13,959 nt of DNA from an uncultured Thermomicrobiales bacterium. GTDB lineage: Bacteria > Chloroflexota > Chloroflexia > Thermomicrobiales > UBA6265. The notes below the pieces were generated by a model that saw only the letters and a list, made by a program, of their open reading frames with translations, did not search any database and had not been told where the DNA came from. Position numbers and translations under genes: made by a program. The DNA lies in the NCBI GenBank assembly GCA_902806375.1, contig CADCWK010000421.1:1-13959 (forward strand), given 5' to 3'. Each line of letters begins with the position of its first letter. The first letter of the stretch is position 1. Positions 1 through 9,023 of the stretch are shown piece after piece.

Positions 1-1029
1 CAGTTCCGTCGGATCGTCGGCCGGGTCCCGGCCCCCCTGATCTTCCTTGGCGCCATCCTCCTCGCCCTGCTGGTCCTCTGGTCGCGCGGGTCGCTGGGCG
101 AGGTCAGGGCGACGGTCCGGCGGGCCGACGCCAGTCAGATCGTGACGGCCGCGCTGCTCTTCCTCGCCGGTCTGACCCTGCTCTGCGCGCGCTGGCACAT
201 CCTCGTCATCCTGATCGTCGGCCGGTCCAACCTCCCCCGCGCCGCCGAGGCGTTCCTGACCTCGATCGCCCTGAACTACGTCAGCCCGGTCAGCGTCGCC
301 ATCCCGGCTCGCGCCGCCCTGACGAAACGCGCGCTCGGGCTGTCCCTCGGCCAGACGAGTACCGTCGCCGCCTGGGAGCTGCTGGCCGACGTGATCGTCC
401 TCGGGCTCGGCGCGACGCTGTGGTTGCTGATCACGCCGGCCAGTTGGTCGGTCCTCGGCTCGGTCCCGGCGTCGCTGCTGTTCGCCCTGCTCGTCGTGGT
501 CGCGATCGCCGTCCTGCTGGTGCTGGTCGTGGCGATCCGCAGCCGCGGTCTCCGCGACCGGCTGGGCCGGCTGGGCGGGGACATGCTGATGGCGCCCCGC
601 CGCCGGCCGCGCGTCTTCGCGCTGGCGATGTCCGCCACGGTCGTCTACTGGGCGGTCCAGGCGACGGTCCTGTGGGTCCTGCTCGACGCGCTCGACGCCG
701 AGCGCCACGTCCGGATGGTCCTCGGCATGGCGACGCTACCGTGGCTGGTCGGGATGGCCAGCATGGTCCCGGGGGGCACTGGCGTCCGGGAGGCGCTGAT
801 GGTCGCCGTGGCGGGAGTGGAAGGGGCAGCGGCCGCCCCGGCGCTGGTCGCGGCCGTGACCTACCGCATCTGCCTGTTCGCGGCGATCCCCGTGCTCTGG
901 GTCGTCCTTCGCCTCTGGCTGCGCCGCACCGGGCCGAAGGATCGCTTCCCGGCCGATGAACCTGGTACGTCGATCGACGTCGACCCGGCCATGGACGAGC
1001 GGTCCCGGGACCCGCGCGGGGCGTCCTGA
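1..1029 (+). CDS. Flippase-like membrane protein (UPF0104 / LPG synthase TM-domain family), 5' partial
   Basis: The frame is open from base 1 and ends at TGA 1027-1029, so the N-terminus lies outside the window; 342 residues are visible. The protein is a chain of long hydrophobic segments rich in Leu, Val and Ala with short Arg-rich loops, so it is an integral membrane protein of about 7-8 helices. Two stretches recall the family that includes the membrane half of lysylphosphatidylglycerol synthase and AglD: 'LNYVSPVSVAIPARAALTKR' (usually LNYLLPGRLGELVRA-like) and 'MVPGGTGVREAL' (usually PIPGGIGVREAL-like). Members are thought to move lipids or lipid-linked sugars. No catalytic lysyl-transferase domain follows; the tail is short and charged. 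The internal GTG at 142 is not a start, because coding composition continues upstream of it. The family call is good; the substrate is unknown. Confidence 0.8.
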   Translation, partial: QFRRIVGRVPAPLIFLGAILLALLVLWSRGSLGEVRATVRRADASQIVTAALLFLAGLTLLCARWHILVILIVGRSNLPRAAEAFLTSIALNYVSPVSVAIPARAALTKRALGLSLGQTSTVAAWELLADVIVLGLGATLWLLITPASWSVLGSVPASLLFALLVVVAIAVLLVLVVAIRSRGLRDRLGRLGGDMLMAPRRRPRVFALAMSATVVYWAVQATVLWVLLDALDAERHVRMVLGMATLPWLVGMASMVPGGTGVREALMVAVAGVEGAAAAPALVAAVTYRICLFAAIPVLWVVLRLWLRRTGPKDRFPADEPGTSIDVDPAMDERSRDPRGAS

Positions 1030-1199
1030 CGGACCCATTCCGCGAACCAGGCGGGTTGTCCGAACAGACGGTACGGAGGAGCTCCCGACTGCACTCCGAG
1101 GACCGGGCCGGCAGGCAATGGCGCGGTCCCCGCGTGCCGCCCCCGTCGTGGCCCGGCGGGCCGACTCCTTCCCGGTCATCGCCCGCCACCCACACGGGA

Positions 1200-1229
1200 A
1201 ACCCCGACCACATCGTCGTGGTCGGGGTT
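1200..1229. terminator. Hairpin between convergent genes, probable bidirectional terminator
   Basis: A perfect 12-bp inverted repeat (arms 1200-1211 and 1218-1229, AACCCCGACCAC / GTGGTCGGGGTT, six-base loop) lies 170 bp after the plus-strand gene and 25 bp after the minus-strand anti-sigma gene. On the plus strand it is followed by a weak T stretch (CCTGATTT), and on the minus strand the arm itself ends in TT. It probably stops transcription mainly from the anti-sigma side. I see no gene in the rest of 1030-1254. Confidence 0.65.
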
Positions 1230-1254
1230 CCCTGATTTGCGCTGGCGAAGGGGG

Positions 1255-2283
1255 TCAGGCGGCGGGTGCGAGGGTATCCGGCTGGCAGACGAGGTTGGCG
1301 TTCTCACCACGCTCGGTGATGCAGATCTGGCCGTCACTGGCGTTCTCCGGCCGGACGAAGATGACCTCGCCGGAACCCGTCGGACCGACGACCAGCGGCG
1401 TCGCGATGGTCTCGTATCCGCCACCGACCATCGGGATGTTCACCTGGTACATCGGCTGAGGGGTGTCATCCCGGAGATTGTTGACGTACAGCGTCCAATG
1501 CACGACCCCCGACTGCAGCGTGCCGGCCTCTGGCCGTCCACAGGCACTGACGAGTGTCGAAGAAGTCACGAGCGCCAGCGCGGTGTCGTCGGTGCACTCG
1601 GTGGTGCCGGCATTCAGCAGCGTCAGGAGTTCGGGGCCCTCGGGGTCGCTGGACGGCAGGAGTTGCGGCACGACGAACAGTGCCAGCAGGCTGAAGGTCA
1701 GCAGGACCGGGATCGAGATGCCGGCCATCTGGCGGAGGCTCCTCTTCCGCCGTGGACTCCGGCTGGCGTCCGTGGCGACCGCGACCGTCCGGGAGCCCGG
1801 CTGGGAGCCGGATGCGGGCAGGGTCACCGACCGCCGCGGGGAGACCGGCCGCGCCCAGGCGAACTCGTCCGCCTGGGTCGTGGCTGCAGGAACGCTGCTC
1901 TGCGCGATCCGCGCGAACAGGGTCGCCTTGACGTCTGGCGATGGGGTGGCCGGAGCGGCGAGGTACGGCAGCATGGCCGCCGTTCGCCGCGTATCGGCGA
2001 GGAACCGGGCGCAGCGGGCGCAGTAGTCTGCGTGGCGCTCCACGGCGAGCTTCTCGTCCGCATCGAGCGCCCCGAGGGCGTAGCCGGGTATCAGGTCCTC
2101 GACGTGATCGCCAGACGGAGTACCCTCCGCGGTGGCGACCATCGGGAATGGCTGCGTGATGGGGACATCCAGTCGCCGGATCGGGCGAGGGGTGCCCGTG
2201 CGTCCGTCGTTCGCCACCCGGTAGCCTCCGTCATCGTCACGAGACCGAAACCGCCGCAGGTTCTGGCCCGTCAGATCACTCAT
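1255..2283 (-). CDS. Zinc-binding transmembrane anti-sigma factor
   Basis: Predicted partner and inhibitor of the ECF sigma factor encoded just upstream. With 342 residues it has a cytoplasmic zinc anti-sigma motif (H60, then H84-x3-C88-x2-C91) inside a helical domain at about 55-108. A Pro/Ser/Arg-rich linker follows, then a single membrane helix at about 187-207 (preceded by RRKRS) and an extracytoplasmic domain of about 135 residues. That outer domain has four cysteines (C230, C248, C321, C333) that could form two disulfides. It is not clearly an RskA domain. The start overlaps the sigma stop codon as ATGA (2280-2283), which supports co-translation. The first 47 residues before the zinc domain are longer than usual, and M48 is an alternative start. 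The sensed signal is unknown. Confidence 0.85.
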   Translation of the reverse strand: MSDLTGQNLRRFRSRDDDGGYRVANDGRTGTPRPIRRLDVPITQPFPMVATAEGTPSGDHVEDLIPGYALGALDADEKLAVERHADYCARCARFLADTRRTAAMLPYLAAPATPSPDVKATLFARIAQSSVPAATTQADEFAWARPVSPRRSVTLPASGSQPGSRTVAVATDASRSPRRKRSLRQMAGISIPVLLTFSLLALFVVPQLLPSSDPEGPELLTLLNAGTTECTDDTALALVTSSTLVSACGRPEAGTLQSGVVHWTLYVNNLRDDTPQPMYQVNIPMVGGGYETIATPLVVGPTGSGEVIFVRPENASDGQICITERGENANLVCQPDTLAPAA

Positions 2284-2894
2284 TCCAGACCCACCTCACT
2301 GCCATCGAGTTGATCGCGCAACTTCTGCATGCCCAGACGCATCCTCGTCTTGATCGTCCCGAGTGGCTCGTCCAGTGTGTCGGCGATCTCCCGGTGCGTC
2401 ATGCCGCGGAAGTAAGCTAGTTCGATCGCTTCCCGCTGTGCGTCCGGAAGCGTGTCCAGGGCCCGCGCGATCCGCTCGCGTAGCGCCCGCGACCAGACTT
2501 CATCCTCGACGCTCGGGCCGCCATCGGCGACCCCGGCGAGCACGAGTTCGGGATCGTCGCTGTCCGATCGCTGCGGCCGTCGCTTGCGCTTGCGGACTTC
2601 ATCGATCGCCATGTTGTGGGTGATGCTCAGGAGCCAGGTCAGGAAGGTTCCCTTGCTGGACCGGAACGTCCCGCCCTGCTGCCAGGCGCGGAAGAAGACT
2701 TCCTGGAGCAACTCTTCGGCGATCTGCTGATCGTTGATGATCCGGAGGGCGAACGAGAAGACGACACGGGAATACCGGTCGTAGAGCACCTCGAGCGCCC
2801 GGGCGTCCCCCTGCGATGCCTGACCGATCAGGTCGACGTCACTGAGTTGCTCCCTGGTCTCCTGATCGCCGGTTGCCGCGTTCACTGACGTCAC
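2280..2894 (-). CDS. ECF sigma factor (SigK-like)
   Basis: An RNA polymerase sigma factor that directs transcription of a stress or envelope regulon. From the GTG at 2894 it has 204 residues, normal for ECF sigmas: region 2 at about 19-106 (DLIGQASQGD, then EELLQEVFFRAW and WLLSITHNMAIDEVRKRKRR) and region 4 at about 143-196, with the helix-turn-helix 'MTHREIADTLDEPLGTIKTR' and MRLGMQKLR, typical of SigK-like factors. The 2894 start is preferred because GGGAGG (2906-2911) lies 11 bases upstream. A GTG at 2939 in the same frame would add 15 residues but has no ribosome binding site and lies almost on the predicted transcription start. The stop overlaps the anti-sigma ATG by four bases. A TGAAAC-N17-CGTA promoter upstream suggests autoregulation. 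Family call is secure; the regulon is unknown. Confidence 0.92.
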   Translation of the reverse strand: MTSVNAATGDQETREQLSDVDLIGQASQGDARALEVLYDRYSRVVFSFALRIINDQQIAEELLQEVFFRAWQQGGTFRSSKGTFLTWLLSITHNMAIDEVRKRKRRPQRSDSDDPELVLAGVADGGPSVEDEVWSRALRERIARALDTLPDAQREAIELAYFRGMTHREIADTLDEPLGTIKTRMRLGMQKLRDQLDGSEVGLE

Positions 2895-2950
2895 CGTTCG
2901 TCTGGCCTCCCGCTGCCCCGACGACCGGAGCACCCGCACTGTGGTGTCAT
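2891..2950 (-). CDS. Possible 19-codon leader peptide overlapping the sigma start
   Basis: On the minus strand an ATG at 2950 opens a 19-residue frame (MTPQCGCSGRRGSGRPDER) whose TGA overlaps the GTG start of the sigma gene as GTGA. The ATG falls about where the upstream ECF-type promoter should start transcription, so it would be translated leaderless. The sigma ribosome binding site lies inside it. Two cysteines are close together (CGC). A frame this short may be chance; no function is claimed. Confidence 0.3.
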   Translation of the reverse strand: MTPQCGCSGRRGSGRPDER

Positions 2951-2957
2951 GGTGGTC

Positions 2958-2984
2958 TACGCCGGTGCCGACGTTCCGGTTTCA
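2958..2984 (-). promoter_or_regulatory. Candidate ECF-type autoregulatory promoter of the sigma/anti-sigma operon
   Basis: Read on the minus strand: -35 TGAAAC (2984-2979), 17-base spacer, -10 CGTA (2961-2958), predicted start near 2950. This closely resembles the TGAAAC/CGTA promoter class used by SigW-like ECF factors, and it sits in the 116-bp gap just upstream of an ECF gene, where such factors usually control themselves. Confidence 0.55.
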
Positions 2985-3010
2985 TGTCAGGACACTCCCA
3001 TTTGCCCGTG

Positions 3011-4393
3011 TCAACGACCGGACAGCGCCCGGTCAGGTCGGCTCGGCGGCAGTCCGAGCGCCACCCGCGCCTCGGCGACCACGGCGAACGAGCCCGTCAC
3101 CACGATCCCGTGGGGAGCGGGCACGGATCGCAGGAGGAGCCGGATGCCGTCCCCCACGCCAGTTGGTCCGGTGAGCACCTGGATCCCCAGCCCCGCGGCC
3201 AGGCTCGTGATGTCGCCGGCCGGCAATGCCCGGGGTGACACCGCCATGACCGGCAGGATGACGGTCGGACCCAGTTCGGCGAGGAACGCCCGGACATCCT
3301 TGTCCGACGCGAAGCCGCAGACGACCACCGTATCGGCCGACTGAAGGAACCCTGACGGCATCGAAGACCTGAGCGCCGTGGCCGCGCGGGGCGTGTGAGC
3401 TCCATCAAGGATGACGACAGGCCGATCAACGTCCGGCCAGCGGGGCAGGGTGACCGCCGCATCGGCCTCACCCGGCGAGACGATCTCAAACCGGCCCGGG
3501 AGCCAGGCCTCCCGGAGACCCTCACGGATCGCCTCCTGGGCGACCGCGAGGTCAGCATCGACGCGGACGAGCTCCACCACGGCGGCGATGGCCAGGCTCG
3601 CGTTGGTGACCTGATGGTCGCCGCCCAGGCCGATCGGGCTATCCGAGATCCAGTCCGGCGGCCCGGACACGACTGTGAGACGGCTCCCGGAGGCTTCGGC
3701 GCGTGCCCGGATGACGGTCAGCGCTTCCTCCGGCTGTGGCGCGACGACGACCGGCCGGCCGGGCTTGATGATCCCCGCCTTCTCGGACGCGATCGCCACC
3801 AGCGTGTCGCCGAGGATGGCGGTGTGCTCCAGGTCCAGCGTGGTGATGACGCTGACGGCCGGGACGACGATGTTGGTCGTATCGAGTCGCCCGCCGATCC
3901 CGACCTCGATGACGGCCACCCGGCAACGGGCCTCCCGGAATGCGACCAGCGCCATGACGAACAGGATCTCCAGGGCGTTGACCGGACCCAGTTCGAGCTG
4001 GTCCCGCTCCATTATCCCGGCTGCGACCAGGACGCGGTCCGCGATCTCAGCGAAGGAGGCGGGATCGATATCCCGCTCGTCGATCGTGATCCGCTCGGTC
4101 AGGCTGAGGAGGTGCGGGGAGGTCATCCGGCCGACGCGATGGCCGCCGGCGAGGAGGATCGCGGAGATGAAGGCGACCGTCGAACCCTTGCCCTTGGTCC
4201 CCGCGACGTGGACGACGACCAGGTCGTCCTGCGGTCGGCCCATCGCCTCGGCCAGCGCGGCCGTACGGCGCAGACCCAGCCCAGCCGCGGCGTCACCGGC
4301 AAGCTGGTCGGCCATCGTGCCCTGCCGCGTGGCCGAGCGGGCCATGATCCGGTCCGCCGCGTCCCGGTAGCGATCCGACCCTGTCTCGCCCAT
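3011..4393 (-). CDS. folC: Dihydrofolate synthase / folylpolyglutamate synthase
   Basis: Cytoplasmic Mur-ligase-fold enzyme that uses ATP to add glutamate to dihydropteroate and/or to folates. From the ATG at 4393 it has 460 residues, normal for FolC. Visible motifs in order: P-loop AGTKGKGST (64-72), TSPHL (91-95), EVGIGGRLDTTN (163-174), LGDT and EKAGIIKPG (204-212), GDHQ (258-261), LPGR (298-301) and DGAHTP (330-335), where many bacterial enzymes have DGAHNP. The usual FE-type segment reads NALEI here. The start at 4393 is chosen because GGGAG lies just upstream at good spacing and homologous sequence begins after it; the frame is open to 4519, but that would run toward the divergent peptidase promoter. 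The downstream sigma operon has its own promoter, though read-through is possible. Confidence 0.93.
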   Translation of the reverse strand: MGETGSDRYRDAADRIMARSATRQGTMADQLAGDAAAGLGLRRTAALAEAMGRPQDDLVVVHVAGTKGKGSTVAFISAILLAGGHRVGRMTSPHLLSLTERITIDERDIDPASFAEIADRVLVAAGIMERDQLELGPVNALEILFVMALVAFREARCRVAVIEVGIGGRLDTTNIVVPAVSVITTLDLEHTAILGDTLVAIASEKAGIIKPGRPVVVAPQPEEALTVIRARAEASGSRLTVVSGPPDWISDSPIGLGGDHQVTNASLAIAAVVELVRVDADLAVAQEAIREGLREAWLPGRFEIVSPGEADAAVTLPRWPDVDRPVVILDGAHTPRAATALRSSMPSGFLQSADTVVVCGFASDKDVRAFLAELGPTVILPVMAVSPRALPAGDITSLAAGLGIQVLTGPTGVGDGIRLLLRSVPAPHGIVVTGSFAVVAEARVALGLPPSRPDRALSGR

Positions 4394-4436
4394 GTCCGCT
4401 CCCGTGACTGCGACCGCTCCGGTCCGGCATGCGTCC

Positions 4437-4454
4437 ATCCAGTATGGGCTGGAT
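4437..4454. promoter_or_regulatory. Inverted repeat in the divergent folC / prolyl oligopeptidase promoter region
   Basis: ATCCAG-N6-CTGGAT is a perfect 6-bp dyad in the 137-bp divergent gap. A possible -10 (TACCAT, 4459-4464) toward the peptidase lies just beyond it, without a convincing -35. It could be an operator, but a dyad of this size can occur by chance. Confidence 0.2.
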
Positions 4455-4530
4455 CGCCTACCATGGGACGATCCGACCGGGCGGTCCTGTCCCTTGCGGC
4501 CAGGTTCCCGCCGTACCAAGGAGCGATCCC

Positions 4531-6631
<2,101 letters not shown>

Positions 6632-6654
<23 letters not shown>

Positions 6655-7492
6655 GCGAGGTGTCCCTGGCTCCATGACGCCCGAGCGTGTCGTGGAGCCA
6701 GGCGGCGCAGAGGTCGGGCCAGGCCGAGGCCAGCGGCTCGTCGGCCGCCAGATTGAGGCCGTGCTCGCCATGGGGAAAGACGTGCAGGGCGAACGGGACC
6801 CGGTGCGCCGCCAGGGCGCCGGCGAACAGCAGGCTATTCTCGACCGGGACCGGCGCGTCCGGTGCGGTGTGCCAGAGGAAGGTGGGCGGTGTCGCGACCG
6901 TCACCCGGCGGTCCAGGGACCATTCCCGGCGCGTCGCCTCGGTGACGGCCCCGCCGTGCTGGTTCATCACCGACCCCTCGTGGGCAAACGGCGCGGTAAA
7001 GGCGATGACCGGATAGCAGAGGACGAGGGCGTCCGGGATCGGCGACACCGCGACCAGGTCGTCCGGTTCGACACCTGGCAGGGCGGTGTCACCGAGGGTC
7101 GCCAGCGAGCCGGCGAGGTGCCCGCCGGCCGAGAAGCCCATCACCGCCAGGCGGTCCGGCTGGACGCCCCAAGCGTGACCGTGATGCCGGGTCAGGCGGA
7201 CCGCCCGGATAGCGTCGCGCAGCGCCGCCGGGTAGCGGTGGGGCGCGACGCGATAGGTCACCACGATCGCCGTGAAGCCAGCCCGGTTCAGCCAGCCAGC
7301 GACCGGCTCGCCTTCCCGCTCCGAGACCATCCCGTAGCCGCCACCCGGGAAGACGACGACCGCCGGAGCGGGGTCGGGTCCGGCCGGATAGACCCGCAGG
7401 TGGGGTCGCAGCCCGGCCGGCAACGCGCCGATCTCCGGGGAATCGTCCGGCCAGAGATCGAACCGCTCGCGTGCTGGCCCGCCCTTCGTCAT
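6632..7492 (-). CDS. Alpha/beta hydrolase (Aes/BD-FAE-like esterase)
   Basis: Predicted cytoplasmic carboxylesterase-type hydrolase of 286 residues. The start is ATG 7492, with GGAGGGAG eight bases upstream; in-frame upstream ATGs (7516, 7555) lack such a site. Core motifs: VVVFPGGGYG at 45-54, the HGGG-like oxyanion region in which PGGGY replaces HGGG; nucleophile S121 in GFSAGGHLAG; D212 in TAPDAPVP; H244 in PHGEHGL. This pattern fits the COG0657 group of small esterases often annotated as acetyl-xylan-esterase-like or xylanase-associated. I cannot tell the substrate. It converges on the prolyl oligopeptidase with a 23-bp tail overlap (6632-6654) and no visible terminator, so the two transcripts must be complementary at their ends. 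Confidence 0.88.
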
Positions 7493-7618
7493 CGCCTGTT
7501 CTCCCTCCGGTCGCATGGGTCGCCGGGAAGTGCCGACCAGTCGACAGTGTCGCACCCCGGCCCATGGGGGACCGCGCCGGCCATCGGGTTGGCAGCCGGG
7601 ATCACCCGCGTGTCCGGA

Positions 7619-7647
7619 GTGACGGATGACCGTGGGTGCGATAGCCT
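7619..7647 (+). promoter_or_regulatory. Candidate vegetative promoter of the dehydrogenase gene
   Basis: GTGACG (7619-7624), 17-base spacer, TAGCCT (7642-7647). This matches a TTGACA/TAnnnT pattern moderately well, has ideal spacing, and lies 87 bp before the dehydrogenase start. Predicted transcription start is about 7654. Confidence 0.35.
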
Positions 7648-7659
7648 GCCACGATCACC

Positions 7660-7734
7660 ATGGCCGGGCGGGCGCGTTCCGTCCGTGACGGCTCGATCGT
7701 CGACGTGCCGTATCGCGAGCAGAGGGCGAGTTGA
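7660..7734 (+). CDS. Possible 24-codon upstream ORF overlapping the dehydrogenase start
   Basis: ATG 7660 opens a 24-residue frame whose TGA (7732-7734) overlaps the dehydrogenase ATG as TGATG. It starts about six bases after the predicted transcription start, so it would be nearly leaderless. It has no ribosome binding site, and its third-position GC (about 83% by eye) is lower than in the genes. It may be chance. Confidence 0.2.
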   Translation: MAGRARSVRDGSIVDVPYREQRAS

Positions 7735-8750
7735 TGGCTTCCAGGGACGTCAGGGTGGTCATCACCTCCGACCGATTCTACGGCACCGGGACCGACATCG
7801 AGCGGTCGATCGCGGAGCGATACCCCGGCCTTGCCGTCGAGGTCGAGACGCTGCTGGCGCCGGACGACGACACGATGATCGCTGTCGCCCACGGTGCGGA
7901 CGCCATCGTGACCGCCTCGATCGACGCCGTCCCGCGCCGGGTAATCGAGGCGCTGCCGGGCCTCCGCGTCATCGGCCGCTACGCCGTGGGATACGACAAC
8001 ATCGACCTGGACGCCGCGCAGGAACACGGGGTCGTCGTCACACACTACCCCGGCTACTGTACCGACGAGGTCGCCGACCATGCCCTCTCGCTGATCCTGG
8101 CGCTGAACCGGCGGCTGGTGCCGTCCGACCGGCGGCTGCGAGAGGGTCACTGGGTCGGTCACAGCCTCGACACCGCGTTCGTCGCCGGTGGGGAGATCTG
8201 GCCGCTCCGCGAGCAGACCATCGGCGTCGTCGGGTTCGGCCGGATCGGCCGGGCCGTCGTCGCGCGCCTCCAGCCGTTCGGCTGCCGCATCGTGGTCGCC
8301 GACCCCTACGTCGACCCGACGATGATCCAGGCAGCGGGACCGGATCCCGTCTCGCTGGAGGACCTGATCATGACCTCGGACGTCGTCACGATCCATTGTC
8401 CCCTCACCCCCGGGACCCGGCACCTGTTCGGCCCGGAGCAGTTCCGGGCCATGCGGCCCGGGTCGATGCTGGTCAACACCGCCCGGGGACCGATCGTCGA
8501 CGGGGCGGCCCTGGCCGCCGCACTCCGGGCCGGCCACCTCCAGTGCGCGGCACTCGACGTCATGGAGCACGAGCCCGTGGCGACCGACGACCCGCTCCTC
8601 CAGACACCGAACCTGATCGTGACGCCGCACTCCGCGTACTACTCCGAGCGGTCGATGGAGGTGCTTCGCCGCGAGACGTACGTCGACGTGCTGGCGGTGC
8701 TCGCCGGGGGAACGGCCCGGACGACGATCACGCCCGCTCGTGTCGCATAG
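7734..8750 (+). CDS. D-2-hydroxyacid dehydrogenase (CtBP / PGDH-like), NAD-dependent
   Basis: Cytoplasmic oxidoreductase that interconverts a 2-keto acid and a D-2-hydroxy acid with NAD(H). 338 residues from ATG 7734, with AGAGGG seven bases upstream; a TTG at 7731 is less likely. The flavodoxin-like substrate domain is split around the Rossmann domain. GFGRIG gives G167, G169 and G172, and D190 at the end of the next strand favours NAD. Catalytic residues: R251 in NTARGPIVDGAAL, E280 in DVMEHEP, H299 in TPHSAYYS. Earlier family motifs are GRYAVGYDNIDLDAA (81-95) and TDEVADHALSLIL. The sequence resembles the C-terminal-binding-protein and phosphoglycerate-dehydrogenase-like group more than SerA itself, and there is no C-terminal ACT domain. 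No serine-pathway neighbour helps with the substrate. Confidence 0.92.
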   Translation: MASRDVRVVITSDRFYGTGTDIERSIAERYPGLAVEVETLLAPDDDTMIAVAHGADAIVTASIDAVPRRVIEALPGLRVIGRYAVGYDNIDLDAAQEHGVVVTHYPGYCTDEVADHALSLILALNRRLVPSDRRLREGHWVGHSLDTAFVAGGEIWPLREQTIGVVGFGRIGRAVVARLQPFGCRIVVADPYVDPTMIQAAGPDPVSLEDLIMTSDVVTIHCPLTPGTRHLFGPEQFRAMRPGSMLVNTARGPIVDGAALAAALRAGHLQCAALDVMEHEPVATDDPLLQTPNLIVTPHSAYYSERSMEVLRRETYVDVLAVLAGGTARTTITPARVA

Positions 8751-8928
8751 CCTCACTCCCGGGCACGTCCCGCCATGTCGCAGCGCTCGGACCAGCGTCG
8801 ACGGGAGCCGCCACCGCTCTGCCCTGTCGCGGCCGGATCCGGTGAGGTGCGGAACCGTCACGTCACTGTTCGGGCAGATGGGATCGAATCGGCCCTCACG
8901 GACGTCTTACACTGCAGTGGCTCACGCG

Positions 8929-8955
8929 GCCTGGCCCTGACCGTCAGGGCCAGGC
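8929..8955 (+). other. 12-bp hairpin upstream of the orphan zinc-finger gene
   Basis: Arms GCCTGGCCCTGA (8929-8940) and its exact complement (8944-8955) with a three-base loop. It is 179 bp after the dehydrogenase stop and 68 bp before the zinc-finger start, with no T tract. Just upstream lies the perfect palindrome CACTGCAGTG (8910-8919), overlapping a TACACT -10-like hexamer. It could be a terminator for the dehydrogenase or part of a regulatory leader. I see no gene elsewhere in 8751-9023. Confidence 0.45.
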
Positions 8956-8995
8956 GATGCCGACGCGCCGGGCCTGGACCGGCAAGGATCAGCGG

Positions 8996-9020
8996 GGAAC
9001 GACCATGATGTCGAAGCGTA
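8996..9020 (+). promoter_or_regulatory. Candidate ECF-type promoter of the orphan zf-HC2 gene
   Basis: GGAAC (8996-9000), 16-base spacer, CGTA (9017-9020). The -10 is identical to that of the sigma-operon promoter, and the -35 is the common ECF GGAAC variant. The ATG at 9024 starts only three bases after the -10, so the transcript would be leaderless or start inside the codon. That makes the match tentative. Confidence 0.3.
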
Positions 9021-9023
9021 TGC

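Noticed and set aside
330..335. FolC residues DGAHTP instead of DGAHNP as a disabling change (protein positions, not bases)
   Set aside because: Thr at this place occurs in functional folylpolyglutamate synthases, including the human enzyme, so it is natural variation.
2247..2272. GAAACC-N16-CGTC on the plus strand inside the anti-sigma gene, as an antisense ECF promoter
   Set aside because: A motif this short is expected about once by chance in a window of this size, and no gene follows in that direction.
8833..8842. Palindrome CCGGATCCGG as an operator
   Set aside because: A 10-bp GC-rich palindrome is unremarkable at this base composition and is not repeated or near a promoter.
6674..8845. 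A 723-codon plus-strand frame across the esterase and dehydrogenase
   Set aside because: It spans two recognised genes in another frame or strand and shows only low-complexity Arg/Pro/Gly sequence.
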